DNA of 64,000 nt from Alphaproteobacteria bacterium (GTDB lineage: Bacteria; Pseudomonadota; Alphaproteobacteria; Reyranellales; Reyranellaceae), in NCBI GenBank assembly GCA_019635875.1, contig JAHBYP010000001.1, positions 1,054,001 to 1,118,000 on the forward strand, given 5' to 3'. This document shows, piece by piece, positions 32,539 to 41,988 of this stretch. The notes beneath the pieces are model-generated. The model ran no database searches and had not been told where the DNA came from. It saw only the letters and a program-made list of their open reading frames with translations. Positions within the stretch are counted from its first letter, which is position 1, and each line of letters opens with the position of its first letter. Position numbers and translations under genes: made by a program.

Positions 32539-34578
32539 TCACAGCGGCTGCGTCGCGGCTTCGAGCCAGGCGCGTGCCTCGCCATCGAGCTGCGGTCCGA
32601 CGACTTCGCGCACCCGGGCGTGATAGGCGTCGAGCCAGGCACGCTCCGGACCGCTCAGCAGCGCGACGTCGATGCAGGCGCGGTCGATCGGCGCCAGGGT
32701 GAGCGTCTCGAACTCGAGATAGGCGCGATCGGCGCCATCGATCTTCGCCTCGCGCACCGTCACGAGGTTCTCGATCCGGATGCCGTAGGCGTCGGCCTTG
32801 TAGAAGCCGGGCTCGTTGCTGACGATCATGCCCGGCCGCAGCGCCACTGCGTTGTGCGCCTTCGAGATGCGGTGCGGGCCCTCGTGCACCGAGAGATAGG
32901 CGCCGACGCCGTGGCCAGTGCCGTGATCGTAGTCGAGGCCGACCTGCCACAGATGGTAGCGCGCCAGCGCGTCGAGCTGCGAGCCGGTGGTGCCGACGGG
33001 GAAGCGCGCCATGGCCAGCGCGATATGGCCCTTCAGCACGCGCGTGAAGCGGTCCTTCATCTCGGCGCTGGGCTCGCCGATCGCCACGGTGCGGGTCACA
33101 TCGGTGGTGCCGTCGCGGTACTGGCCGCCGGAGTCGACGAGATAGAGCTCGCCGCGCTGCAGCTTGCGCGCGCTGCGCGGGCTGGCGCGATAGTGCACGA
33201 TGGCGCCGTTGGCGCCGGCGCCGGAGATCGTGTCGAAGCTCAGGTCGCGGATCGCGCCGGTGGCCTCGCGCAGCGCCTGCAGCTTGTCCGACGCAGCGAT
33301 CTCGTCGGTGTCGCCCTTGGGCGCTTCGCCCGCCAGCCAGTGCAAGTAGCGGCTGATCGCGGCGCCGTCGCGGCGATGCGCGGCGCGCACGCCGGCGAGC
33401 TCGACCTCGTTCTTGCACGCCTTGGGCAGCGCCACCGGATCCATCTCGCGCACCAGCTTCGGCTCGCCGCCGGCACCCGATGCCAGGCGATCGAGCGCCC
33501 AGCGCGGCGCAGTCTGCGGATCGAGCCACACCGTGCGGCCCTCACGACCCAGCGCCTCCAGCGCGCCGGCCAGCGCGTCGGGTTGCTGCAGGGCGACGCC
33601 GTTGCCGAGATGCGCGCGTGTCACCGGCGGCAGCTTGCGCGCATCGATGAACAGGTCAACGCCGGCATCCCGGTGCAGGAGCGCGAAGGACAAAGGGAAG
33701 GGCGTGCGCGGCACGTCGCCGCCGCGCACGTTGAGCAGCCAGGCGATGGAGTCGGGCTGGCTCAGCAGCACGGCGTCGGCGCCTTTCTCGGCGACCGCCT
33801 GGGCGATGCGCGCGCGCTTCTGCCCGCTCGATTCGCCGGCGAGCTCGACCGGTTGCGGGATCACCGGCGACAGCGGCGGCGGCGGCCGCGATACCCAGAC
33901 CGAGTCGATCGGATTGCCATCGACCGGCACCAGCGCCGCGCCGGCCCTGGCGCAGGCGCTCGTCAGGCGCTCGGCCTCCGACAGGCCGTGCAGCCAGGGA
34001 TCGAAGCCAAAGCGCGCGCCCGACGCCAGGTTCTCCGCCACCCAGGCGTCGGGTGGCGTCGCGGGATAGTCGACCGGTGCGTAGAGCGAGACGTCGACCT
34101 GCTGGCGTACCTGCAGGGTATAGCGGCCGTCGATGAAGATCGCCGCCTTGTCGGCCAGGATCACGGCCCAGCCGGCCGAGCCGGTGAAGCCCGTGAGCCA
34201 GGCCAAGCGCTGCGCGGCGCGCGGCACGTACTCGCCCTGATGCTCGTCGGCGCGCGGCACGATGAAGCCATCCAGGCCGCGGCGCTTCAGTTCGGCGCGC
34301 AGCGCCGCCAGACGCTTCGCCGACTCCTCGGGCGACAGGCCGCCATCGCCGAGCCCGTCGTCCCGGCCGGCCATGCTCTCGCGCAGGGCGGTGAGCTCGG
34401 AGCGGATCCGCTCATCGGCATTGGGGCTCACCAGATCGACCCATTCGGCGCCGGCCAGCCCCTGCGGCGCGGCGGCGATGCCGGCCATCAGCTCGCCGAG
34501 CTCGTCGGGACCATAGGCGCGGCCGCTGGATCGCAACATGTCGGCGAGTCGGGCGAGACCGTCGTCGGGAGTCGACAT
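32539..34578 (-). CDS. pepP: Xaa-Pro aminopeptidase (M24B), N-terminally extended
   Basis: A 679-residue metallopeptidase removing N-terminal residues before proline. It has two creatinase-like N-terminal domains (from ~83) and a pita-bread catalytic domain with all five metal ligands: D482, D493, H556 (GTGHGVGAYL), E589 (SNEPGFY) and E603 (IRIENL). It belongs to the long, eukaryote-like aminopeptidase P subgroup with a C-terminal extension (~615-679). About 80 N-terminal residues come before the usual start region (SAKRLAALRAELKRRGLDGF). They could be real or a start-choice artefact. Confidence 0.9.
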   Translation of the reverse strand: MSTPDDGLARLADMLRSSGRAYGPDELGELMAGIAAAPQGLAGAEWVDLVSPNADERIRSELTALRESMAGRDDGLGDGGLSPEESAKRLAALRAELKRRGLDGFIVPRADEHQGEYVPRAAQRLAWLTGFTGSAGWAVILADKAAIFIDGRYTLQVRQQVDVSLYAPVDYPATPPDAWVAENLASGARFGFDPWLHGLSEAERLTSACARAGAALVPVDGNPIDSVWVSRPPPPLSPVIPQPVELAGESSGQKRARIAQAVAEKGADAVLLSQPDSIAWLLNVRGGDVPRTPFPLSFALLHRDAGVDLFIDARKLPPVTRAHLGNGVALQQPDALAGALEALGREGRTVWLDPQTAPRWALDRLASGAGGEPKLVREMDPVALPKACKNEVELAGVRAAHRRDGAAISRYLHWLAGEAPKGDTDEIAASDKLQALREATGAIRDLSFDTISGAGANGAIVHYRASPRSARKLQRGELYLVDSGGQYRDGTTDVTRTVAIGEPSAEMKDRFTRVLKGHIALAMARFPVGTTGSQLDALARYHLWQVGLDYDHGTGHGVGAYLSVHEGPHRISKAHNAVALRPGMIVSNEPGFYKADAYGIRIENLVTVREAKIDGADRAYLEFETLTLAPIDRACIDVALLSGPERAWLDAYHARVREVVGPQLDGEARAWLEAATQPL

Positions 34579-34856
34579 TGGAACAAACCGTCACGTCAGA
34601 AGGGCGTCTTGAGCACACCGTACGAGGCTGCGCGGGCGGGCGCAATAAACGAACCCTATGTCTCGCTTGTCATGGTGCATTGCAGCAGTGAAGAATTGTT
34701 CAGGTCATGATTTTCTTGCATGACTGACTCTTTTCCTTAGCGCTTATCGCATGAAATCAACGGCTTATATTTACGTTCGTACCGCGCCGGAATAGTCGGC
34801 CTGGGCATGAAGGGGCGAGAATTGTCTCGATCCCGAGACCGAAAGCGAAGGGAACA

Positions 34857-35246
34857 ATGTTCAGCCTGTCCAGCACACCCGCCTTCTCGAGCTTTGGCAG
34901 CGTGATCGCGCCGACGCCGGCGCGTGATGCGGGCAAAGTCCGCCTCGATCTGGTGGAACGGCGAGCCATCGAACACCGGGCGCGCGTCGAGCGCGCCGAG
35001 TACTTCGGCGAGCTGATCGGGGGTGGCCTCGCCCGCCTCTGGCGCAATATCCGTGCGGCCTTGCGCCGCCGGGCCGCCATCGCCGAGCTGAGCGCGCTCG
35101 ATGACCGCATGCTGGCCGATATCGGCCTGTCGCGCGGCCAAATCCACGCTGCCGTAAACAGCGCCGCGGGCTTCGGCCCCGATCTGCCGGTCGGCCCGGG
35201 TGTGGCCGTCTCGCGCAACGACAACACGTTCAAGCGCGCCGCGTAG
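34857..35246 (+). CDS. DUF1127 family protein
   Basis: A 129-residue protein whose C-terminal half (~58-102) is a DUF1127 (YjiS-like) domain: LARLWRNIRAALRRRAAIAELSALDD and on to RMLADIGLSRGQIHAAV. Such Arg-rich small proteins are common in alphaproteobacteria and some act in RNA turnover or phosphate and carbon metabolism; this one is unassigned. GAAGGGAACA before the ATG is a fair ribosome-binding site. The 278-base gap upstream, shared with aminopeptidase P, is relatively AT-rich and probably holds both promoters. A strong terminator follows. Confidence 0.8.
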   Translation: MFSLSSTPAFSSFGSVIAPTPARDAGKVRLDLVERRAIEHRARVERAEYFGELIGGGLARLWRNIRAALRRRAAIAELSALDDRMLADIGLSRGQIHAAVNSAAGFGPDLPVGPGVAVSRNDNTFKRAA

Positions 35247-35305
35247 GCGCTCCACCGTCTCCCTGAGCGCGCGCACCTCCCCCATACCCCGCGCGCGCTT
35301 CCCTG

Positions 35306-35336
35306 AAAGGGCCGGCCCCCAAGCCGGCCCTTTTTT
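35306..35336 (+). terminator. Rho-independent terminator after the DUF1127 gene
   Basis: Stem AAAGGGCCGGC (35306-35316) with GCCGGCCCTTT (35323-35333), a 6-base loop CCCCAA and a T-run of six (35331-35336). The 5' AAA lets it also work on the minus strand, where prmA ends 8 bases away. Confidence 0.9.
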
Positions 35337-35343
35337 CATCGGC

Positions 35344-36252
35344 TCAGCGGCTGAGCACCAGAGTGCGCCAGTCGGCACCGCCGGCTTCGTGGTCGATGCC
35401 GCGCGCCAGGGCAAAGCCTTGGGCGCTATATGCGGCCAGCACCTCGTCCGCCTGCTCGACCAGCAGGCCCGACAGGATCAGCTTCGCACGCGCCGTCGCG
35501 GCCGCCGCGAAGGCGGGCGCCAGCCCGACCAGCGGGCCGGCGAGGATATTGGCGACGATCAGGTCGTAAGGCGCGCGGCTCGCCAGCGGCGGCGCCGAGA
35601 GTCCCTCCGAGAGGTGGAAGTCGCACAGATCGGCGACGCCGTTGAGTCGGGCATTTTCGCGCGCGACGGCGATCGACTCGGGGTCGTTGTCGCCGGCCAG
35701 GATCGGGCGCCGCCAGGCGCGCGCCATGGCAATGGCGAGAATGCCGCTGCCGGTGCCGACATCGACAGGATTGGCGATGCCGCTCGGGTCGAGCGCGCCG
35801 ATTGCCTCGAGGCAGCCGCGCGTGGTGGCGTGCGTGCCGGTGCCGAAGGCCAGCCCGGCGTCGATGCGCAAGGGGATCGTTCCATCCGGTGCCGGGTCGG
35901 TGGCGTGCGAGGGATGCACCCAGAAGCGGCCGACTCGGAATGGCTGGAAGGAGCGCTGGTTCTCGGCCACCCAGTCCGTATCGGGCAGCATCTCGATGCT
36001 CCATCGGGGTGCCGCGAGTCCGGCCTGCGCCGCCGCCGCCGCGATCGCCTCGGCCAACAGGGTGCGCGCGGCGGTGTCCGGTCCCGAGGCATCGTCGGCC
36101 TCGCCGTAGATCTCGCTGCGCCAGGGCCCGTCGCGCGTGGTCTCGATCGTCGAGACCACGAAGCCATGCTCTACCAGCGCCTCCGACAGCGCGGCGTCGA
36201 ACGCCATGGCGGCCGGGGCGGGGATGGTGGTGGCGATCTTCCAGGCGGGCAT
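35344..36252 (-). CDS. prmA: Ribosomal protein L11 methyltransferase PrmA
   Basis: A 302-residue SAM-dependent methyltransferase that trimethylates ribosomal protein L11. The substrate-binding N-terminal domain precedes the catalytic domain. Signatures: PLRIDAGLAFGTGTHATTRGCLEAI, the SAM motif VDVGTGSGILAIA, and DLIVANILAGPLVGLAP (the NPPY-like NIL motif). The C-terminus GGADWRTLVLSR is typical. The ATG has no strong ribosome-binding site. Confidence 0.95.
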   Translation of the reverse strand: MPAWKIATTIPAPAAMAFDAALSEALVEHGFVVSTIETTRDGPWRSEIYGEADDASGPDTAARTLLAEAIAAAAAQAGLAAPRWSIEMLPDTDWVAENQRSFQPFRVGRFWVHPSHATDPAPDGTIPLRIDAGLAFGTGTHATTRGCLEAIGALDPSGIANPVDVGTGSGILAIAMARAWRRPILAGDNDPESIAVARENARLNGVADLCDFHLSEGLSAPPLASRAPYDLIVANILAGPLVGLAPAFAAAATARAKLILSGLLVEQADEVLAAYSAQGFALARGIDHEAGGADWRTLVLSR

Positions 36253-36333
36253 GGCGTGGCCCTAGCACGTCGGGCGGCGTGCCGCACAGACTCCGCGCGC
36301 TTGTTGCGCTATAGCGCTGGCCCTTCAGACGCC

Positions 36334-36945
36334 ATGCGCCTCCTCGTCTCCGCCCTGCTTCTCGTTGCGCTCGCCGGCTGTGCCACGGTGCCCGCCGCGC
36401 AACTCGACTCGGACATCGCGCCGCCGCTCGTCACGGTGACGCCTTTCGCCGATTCCCGGCACTTCATGGTCGAGCGTGACGCGATCTTCCGCATCGCCGG
36501 CGGCGAGCAGCCGATCGTCGTGCCGGCGGGCTTCGTCACCGACTTCGCCTCGGTGCCGCGCGCCTTCTGGTCCGGCCTGTCGCCGCATGGCCAGTACAGC
36601 CGCGCAGCCGTGCTGCACGACTACCTCTACTGGACGCAGTCCTGCACCCGCGCCCAGGCCGACAGGCTCTTCCTGCTGATGATGAGGCAGAGCGGCGTCT
36701 CGCCCGCCAACCAGCTTGCGATTTACCGCGCCACGCGCGCCGCCGGCGAGGGCGGCTGGCAGCGCAACCTGGCCGACCGCGGCGCCGGCTTCGTGCGCGT
36801 CATCCCCGACGGCTATCGCGAGGTGCCGTCGACGGCGACCTGGCCGGCCTACCGGCGGCAATTGAGAGACGCCGGGCTGCGCCCGCCATCCGCCAAACCC
36901 GGCGCTTCATATTGCGCACCGGCGAACGACTCCGGCACGTCGTAG
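36334..36945 (+). CDS. DUF1353 lipoprotein
   Basis: A 203-residue protein with a signal peptide and lipobox LVALAGC (Cys at ~16). The DUF1353 domain (~50-150) contains IVVPAGFVTDFASVPRAFW and AAVLHDYLYW, both diagnostic. DUF1353 proteins occur in phages and bacteria and the function is unknown. The start at 36334 was chosen for its signal peptide; the much longer in-frame extension upstream is antisense to prmA. It is divergent from prmA across an 81-base gap containing a TATAGC hexamer. Confidence 0.8.
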   Translation: MRLLVSALLLVALAGCATVPAAQLDSDIAPPLVTVTPFADSRHFMVERDAIFRIAGGEQPIVVPAGFVTDFASVPRAFWSGLSPHGQYSRAAVLHDYLYWTQSCTRAQADRLFLLMMRQSGVSPANQLAIYRATRAAGEGGWQRNLADRGAGFVRVIPDGYREVPSTATWPAYRRQLRDAGLRPPSAKPGASYCAPANDSGTS

Positions 36946-37091
36946 GTCCCCGCCGCTTGGGGTATAGTCAGCGCATCCGACGCCGATACCGTCAGCCGCC
37001 CATCGCAGGCCCTTCCAAGAAGCGATCGAAGCGCATGAACAGCCCGTTCCTGATCGACGTCGACCTCGACCCGCCGGCCGACGAGGGCTGA

Positions 37092-39506
37092 TCACGTCGT
37101 CTGGACGAAGCTGTCGAGAACCTTCTTCGAGCCGGCCTTGTCGAACTCGATGTCGAGCTTGTTGCCGTCGATCGCGGTGATCAGGCCGTAACCGAACTTC
37201 TGGTGGAAGACGCGCTGGCCGACCGACAGCGAATCGGCCGGCCGGTCGCCCTGGGCGCGGCGGTCGTCGAAGGTGTCCTCGCGGCCGAAGCGGCCGCGCT
37301 GGAACTGGCCGCGGCCGCTGCCTGATCCGCGCGTGGCCCCACCGATCTGGCGCGCGCGGTTCCAGTCCGGGCCCCAGTCGACGCTGTCGACATCGACGTC
37401 GGTCATGCCGGAGCCGCCGCCGCGCAGCCCGCCGAAATGACCGGCCGAGGCGGTGCCGTAGAGACCGGCATCGCTCGACGCCTCGACATGATCAGGCGGC
37501 AGCTCCTGCACGAAGCGCGAGGGGATCGCCGACACCCACTGATTGAAGACGCGGCGGTTGGCGGCGAACGAGATGTAGACCCGCTTGCGCGCGCGGGTGA
37601 TACCGACATAGGCCAGTCGACGCTCCTCCTCGAGGCCCGACAACCCGCTCTCGTCGAGCGCGCGCCTGTTGGGAAAGAGGTCCTCCTCCCAGCCCGGCAG
37701 GAAGACGGTGTCGAACTCCAGCCCCTTGGCGGCGTGCAGGGTCATGATGTTGACCATGTCGCCGCCGGCACGCTCGTTGCCCTCGGTGACCAGCGCCACA
37801 TGCTCGAGGAAGCCCGACAGCGAGTCGAACTCCTGCATGGCGTTGACCAGCTCCTTGAGGTTCTCCAGCCGGCCCGGCGCCTCGGGCGAGCGGTCGCGCT
37901 GCAGCATCTCGGTGTAGCCGGACTCGTCGAGCACGGTCTCGGCGACCTCGACATGCGGAAAGCCCTCGAGCATCCCGCGCCAGCGCTCGAAGCTCTTGAT
38001 CAGGTCGCCGAGAGTCTTGCGCTGCTTGGCCTTGAACTCATCGGTTTCCAGCGCGCGCCGCGCCGCCTCGAACAGGCTGACGCGCTGCGTCTTGCCGATG
38101 TCGCGCAGGGTCTTCAGGGCGGATTCACCCAGCCCGCGGCGTGGCACGTTGTAGATGCGCTCGAAGGCGAGATCGTCGTCGGGCTGCGCGATGATGCGCA
38201 GATAGGCCATCGCGTCGCGGATCTCCTGGCGCTCGTAGAAGCGCGGGCCGCCGATCACCTTGTAGGGCAGGCCGAGTGTGATGAAGCGCTCCTCGAACTC
38301 GCGCGTCTGGAAGCCGGCACGCACCAGGATGGCGATCTGCGACAGCGCGTGCTTCTCGCGCTGCAGCGCTTCGATCTCCTCGCCGACGGCGCGCGCCTCC
38401 TCGTCGCCGTCCCATACGCCGCGCAGGCGCACCTTGTCGCCCTCGGCCATGTCGGTCCACAGCGTCTTGCCCAGCCGCCCCTCGTTGTGGGCGATGACAT
38501 GGCTGGCGGCGGCGAGGATATGCGGCGTGCTGCGGTAGTTGCGCTCCAGCCGGATGACGGTGGCGCCGGGGAAATCCTTCTCGAAGCGCAGGATGTTGCC
38601 GACCTCGGCGCCGCGCCAGCCGTAGATCGACTGGTCGTCGTCGCCGACGCAGCAGATGTTGCGGTGCTGATCGCTGCCGCCACCCTGCGCCAGCAGGCGC
38701 AGCCACAGATACTGCGCGACGTTGGTGTCCTGGTACTCGTCGACCATGATGTAGCGGAAGCGCCGGTGGTAGTCGGCGAGGATGTCGGGGTGCTGCTGGA
38801 ACAGGCTCACGCAGTGCAGCACCAGGTCGCCGAAATCGGCGGCGTTCAGCTGCGCCAGGCGCTCCTGGTACTGCTTGTAGATGTCGACGGCGCGGCCGTT
38901 GGCGAACTCCGCCGAGTCGTCATGGTTGCCGACCTTGTCGGGGGTGAGCGCGCGGTCCTTCCAGCGCTGGATCACACCCGAGAGCACGCGGGCGGGAAAC
39001 TTCTTGTCGTCGATGCCCTCGACCTCCATCAGCTGCTTGAGCAGCCGTACCTGATCGTCGGTATCGAGGATGGTGAAGTTGCTCTTCAGTCCGACCAGCT
39101 CGGCGTGCCGGCGCAGGATGCGCACGCCGATCGAGTGGAAGGTGCCCAGCCACAGCCCGTCGGCGGCGTGGCCGATCAGCTGGCCGACGCGGTCGAGCAT
39201 CTCCCGCGCCGCCTTGTTGGTGAAGGTCACCGCCAGGATCTGGCTGGGAAAGGCCTTTCGCGCGAGCAGGATGTGGGCAATGCGGGTGATCAGCACGCGC
39301 GTCTTGCCGGTGCCGGCGCCGGCCAGCACCAGCAGCGGGCCCTCGGTGTGCTCCACCGCCTGGCGCTGTGTCTCGTTGAGCTTGCCGAGGTGGTCGACAG
39401 CCTCATGCGCCGGGGCCGCCGGCGCGGGGACGAAGCCGCGCCGGCGCGCGCCGGGCTGCGGGCCTGAGTCCTCGGGCTCGTCGGTCAATTCGAAGGGATC
39501 GGACAT
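37092..39506 (-). CDS. uvrD: UvrD/PcrA-type DNA helicase
   Basis: An 804-residue superfamily 1A helicase used in nucleotide excision and mismatch repair. Walker A GAGTGKT at 63-69; Walker B in VDEYQDTN; further motifs GDDDQSIYGWRGA, LERNYRST, TLHAAKGLEFDTVFL and AYVGITRARKRVY. The C-terminus (VFHQKFGYGLITAIDGNKLDIEF) is the Tudor-like domain of PcrA/UvrD that contacts RNA polymerase. I chose the ATG at 39506 (MSDPFELTDE); an ATG at 39515 is also possible, while the longer frame is unsupported. Confidence 0.93.
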   Translation of the reverse strand: MSDPFELTDEPEDSGPQPGARRRGFVPAPAAPAHEAVDHLGKLNETQRQAVEHTEGPLLVLAGAGTGKTRVLITRIAHILLARKAFPSQILAVTFTNKAAREMLDRVGQLIGHAADGLWLGTFHSIGVRILRRHAELVGLKSNFTILDTDDQVRLLKQLMEVEGIDDKKFPARVLSGVIQRWKDRALTPDKVGNHDDSAEFANGRAVDIYKQYQERLAQLNAADFGDLVLHCVSLFQQHPDILADYHRRFRYIMVDEYQDTNVAQYLWLRLLAQGGGSDQHRNICCVGDDDQSIYGWRGAEVGNILRFEKDFPGATVIRLERNYRSTPHILAAASHVIAHNEGRLGKTLWTDMAEGDKVRLRGVWDGDEEARAVGEEIEALQREKHALSQIAILVRAGFQTREFEERFITLGLPYKVIGGPRFYERQEIRDAMAYLRIIAQPDDDLAFERIYNVPRRGLGESALKTLRDIGKTQRVSLFEAARRALETDEFKAKQRKTLGDLIKSFERWRGMLEGFPHVEVAETVLDESGYTEMLQRDRSPEAPGRLENLKELVNAMQEFDSLSGFLEHVALVTEGNERAGGDMVNIMTLHAAKGLEFDTVFLPGWEEDLFPNRRALDESGLSGLEEERRLAYVGITRARKRVYISFAANRRVFNQWVSAIPSRFVQELPPDHVEASSDAGLYGTASAGHFGGLRGGGSGMTDVDVDSVDWGPDWNRARQIGGATRGSGSGRGQFQRGRFGREDTFDDRRAQGDRPADSLSVGQRVFHQKFGYGLITAIDGNKLDIEFDKAGSKKVLDSFVQTT

Positions 39507-39576
39507 GGACCCCATATAGCATGTGGATGGCGCGGGCGACGGCGGCTTTACCGCGCGCCCTGCAGACGCCATGGTG

Positions 39577-39595
39577 AGGGGGACGAAATCCCCCT
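39577..39595 (+). promoter_or_regulatory. Hairpin just before the LprI-like gene start
   Basis: AGGGGGA (39577-39583) pairs with TCCCCCT (39589-39595), with a 5-base loop, ending two bases before the ATG at 39598. The left arm contains the only good Shine-Dalgarno-like run (GAGGGGG), too far away when unfolded. The stem could mask or reposition it. This is seen in sequence only. Confidence 0.3.
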
Positions 39596-39597
39596 GA

Positions 39598-40395
39598 ATG
39601 AGACCGAGAATGCGGCCAGTTCCTGTTGCGGCGCTCCTGTGCCTGATGGCCGGGGCTGCCTTGGCCCAGATGCCGGCACCCAAGCCGCCGGCGTCCAAGC
39701 CAGCGGCCGGTCCGAGCTACGATTGCGCCAAGGCCAGGAGCGGTCGCGAGAAGATCGTCTGTGCCCATGCCGACCTGGCGGCGCTGGATCGCACGTTGGC
39801 CGATACCTACGCCAGGGAGCGCCGGCGGCGCGATGCCGCCAGCCAGGCCGAGCTGCAGCGCGAGCAGCTGCGCTGGCTGGCCGGCATTCCCAACACGTGC
39901 GGCGTGCCCGACACCGCCGGGCCGGAGCGCTGGGCCGAGCCGCAGCGCAGGTGCCTGGCCGATCTCTACCGCGCACGCACGACGGCGCTGGCCGGCGCGG
40001 CGTCGTCCACACCGGCGTCGAGCGCGCCGCAATCGGTGACCGGCCGCTTCACGCTGGTGTTGCCGTCGGCCGATGCCGGCAGCGGTCGACTGACGGTGTC
40101 GCCGGCCGGAGGCGGAAAGTATCGCGTCCAGCTCGAGACCGTGATCGGACCTACGGCACACACCTGCGCCATCGACACCACGCAAGGCGTTCTCGACGGC
40201 GGGATGGTCCGCGTCAGCGCGCCGGCGGAGATCTACGACCGCGTCAGCGCGTCGATGAAGCCGGCACCGTGCAACTTCCGTATCATGAGCACAGTCGAAG
40301 GTGTGCGGGTCGATGTCGGCGAGTTCCAGGAGGCATGCCGATCCTTCTGCGGCGCCCGCGCGTTCTTCCACGGCGACTACAAGAGGGCGCGTTAG
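39598..40395 (+). CDS. LprI-like (DUF1311) periplasmic protein
   Basis: A 265-residue exported protein: signal peptide (~1-23, ending ALAQ), a Pro/Ala linker, then an LprI N-terminal/DUF1311 domain (~40-130; YDCAKARSGREKIVCAHADLAALDRTLADTY with paired cysteines). A C-terminal beta-rich domain with further cysteines (~140-265) follows. LprI of mycobacteria inhibits lysozyme, which is a possible but unproven role here. Start choice is between 39598 and 39610. Its last four bases overlap the end of the convergent GH3 gene. Confidence 0.75.
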   Translation: MRPRMRPVPVAALLCLMAGAALAQMPAPKPPASKPAAGPSYDCAKARSGREKIVCAHADLAALDRTLADTYARERRRRDAASQAELQREQLRWLAGIPNTCGVPDTAGPERWAEPQRRCLADLYRARTTALAGAASSTPASSAPQSVTGRFTLVLPSADAGSGRLTVSPAGGGKYRVQLETVIGPTAHTCAIDTTQGVLDGGMVRVSAPAEIYDRVSASMKPAPCNFRIMSTVEGVRVDVGEFQEACRSFCGARAFFHGDYKRAR

Positions 40396-41975
40396 GGCGG
40401 TGCTTCCGCGCCGTTGCGCGCGGCGTCGAGCAGCGTGCGCATCAACCCGGTGTCGTGGATGACCCGGGGCACCTTGTTCTGGCCGCCGAGCCTGCCGCGC
40501 GCCTTCATCCATGCCGTGAAGCAGCCGGGCGGCGCGGCGACGATCTGCGGCGGTGCGATGCCGACTCCCGGCGCGCGGTGCGCGCGGTAGTCGTCGTTGC
40601 GCGCACACAGCTCGCGATCAAGGACGTGCGCCAGAGTGGCGGCTGTCGTCGGATCGACGAGGCGATTCGCCTCGACGACGTAGACATGCCCACCCGGCGC
40701 ATCGGGCCAGCCCTCCGGTCGACGGACGCCAGTAAACTCGTGGCATGTGCCGTCGGCCGCGAAATGGGCCGCCGCCACGCTGTAGTCAACCACGTCGATC
40801 GCGGCCGCCGCTGCCGCTGCGCTGAGCGCAGCGTCGATCTCCTCGCCGATGAGGTGCTCGCCGAAATCCGACAGCATGTAGCTGGTGCGGCCGGTGATCA
40901 GCAGGCGCGGCGGATCGAGCGTGATGAAGCGCACCGTGTCGCCGACGATGTACGACCAAAGGCCGGCGCAGCTGCTCACCACCAGGGCGTAGTTCACGGC
41001 GATCTCGACCGTGCCGATGCGGTGGCGCGTCGGCCGGGGTGAATCGAGATCGCCGACCGGCACGAACTCGAAATAGAGGCCGTGATCGACGTTGAGGCGC
41101 AGCCCTTCACCAAAACCGCGATCGGCGGTGGCGAAAAAGCCCTCGCTGGCGGGATAGACCTCGCGCAGGTCGGGCGTCGCGGGCTCGAGCAGTTCCGCGA
41201 AACGCCGGCGATAGGGATCGAAACGCACGCCTCCGTGCAGCAACAGCGCGAGGTCTGGCAGTGGCGCCGACACCCGACCGAGCGTCGCGCGTTCGGCGCG
41301 CAGCCGCTCGAGCAGAAGCAGCAGCCAGCTTGGCGTGCCGGTCAAGGTCGTGATGCGTTGATCGATCGCCGCCTTGGCGATCAGCTCCAGCTTGGCTTCC
41401 CAATCCGCCAGCAGCGCCAGCGCCCGCGGCGGGAAGACGAGCGGCGCGGCATACCAGGGCAAGGTCGCGGTCGCGATGCCACTCAGGTCGCCGGCACGCA
41501 CGCCAGGCGCCGGTGCTTCGAGCGCCGTGCTGCCCCCCAGCATCAGCGAACGGCCGGACACCGCGTTTGAGGCGGGACGGGCAGCGAAGTGGAAGGCAAG
41601 GGCATCGAGTCCGGCACGCCGGTTGGAAGCCAGCATGGCGCGGGTCACCGGAACGCGCTTGGCGGTGCCGCTGGTCGTGCCGGAGCTCAACGCGAAGAAC
41701 GGGATGCGGCCGGGCCAGGCGAGGTCATCGAGCGTCGGCCAGGCCGGCGCGAACCAGTCACGCCAGAAATCCTCATAGCGACGCAGGGGAACCGCGGCCG
41801 CGAAGTCATCCGGACCACGCAGGCGGGCGAAGTCATGCGCGCGGCCGAAACGCGTGCCGGCGGCGATGCGCAGCAACCGATCCAGCGTACGCCGCTGCGC
41901 TGTCACGGCGCTGACGCGGCTCGACGCGCGCGCGCGCAGCGCCACCAGCGCGCGGATCACCGGGCTCAGCAGCAT
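40392..41975 (-). CDS. GH3-family acyl-acid amido synthetase
   Basis: A 527-residue member of the GH3 (auxin-responsive) adenylating family. In plants these enzymes activate indole-acetate, jasmonate or benzoates with ATP and conjugate them to amino acids; bacterial roles are poorly known. ATP motif SSGTTSGTAKR at 97-107; second motif YPASEGFFATAD; third motif around SYMLSDFGEHLIGEEI. The start at 41975 (MLLSPVIRALVALRAR) fits bacterial homologues; the upstream in-frame sequence is antisense-like. It begins 13 bases after the acylase stop, so the two are probably co-transcribed. Confidence 0.88.
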   Translation of the reverse strand: MLLSPVIRALVALRARASSRVSAVTAQRRTLDRLLRIAAGTRFGRAHDFARLRGPDDFAAAVPLRRYEDFWRDWFAPAWPTLDDLAWPGRIPFFALSSGTTSGTAKRVPVTRAMLASNRRAGLDALAFHFAARPASNAVSGRSLMLGGSTALEAPAPGVRAGDLSGIATATLPWYAAPLVFPPRALALLADWEAKLELIAKAAIDQRITTLTGTPSWLLLLLERLRAERATLGRVSAPLPDLALLLHGGVRFDPYRRRFAELLEPATPDLREVYPASEGFFATADRGFGEGLRLNVDHGLYFEFVPVGDLDSPRPTRHRIGTVEIAVNYALVVSSCAGLWSYIVGDTVRFITLDPPRLLITGRTSYMLSDFGEHLIGEEIDAALSAAAAAAAIDVVDYSVAAAHFAADGTCHEFTGVRRPEGWPDAPGGHVYVVEANRLVDPTTAATLAHVLDRELCARNDDYRAHRAPGVGIAPPQIVAAPPGCFTAWMKARGRLGGQNKVPRVIHDTGLMRTLLDAARNGAEAPP

Positions 41976-41988
41976 GGACCGCGGCTCA

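Noticed and set aside
34737-35414. Minus-strand 225-codon frame opposite the DUF1127 gene
   Set aside because: The plus strand encodes a recognisable DUF1127 domain followed by a proper terminator, while the minus frame runs through that terminator and has no known motif.
37035-37091. An 18-codon frame (MNSPFLIDVDLDPPADEG) between the DUF1353 and uvrD genes
   Set aside because: It has no clear ribosome-binding site, no hydrophobic segment and no partner gene on its strand. Conservation would be needed to accept it.
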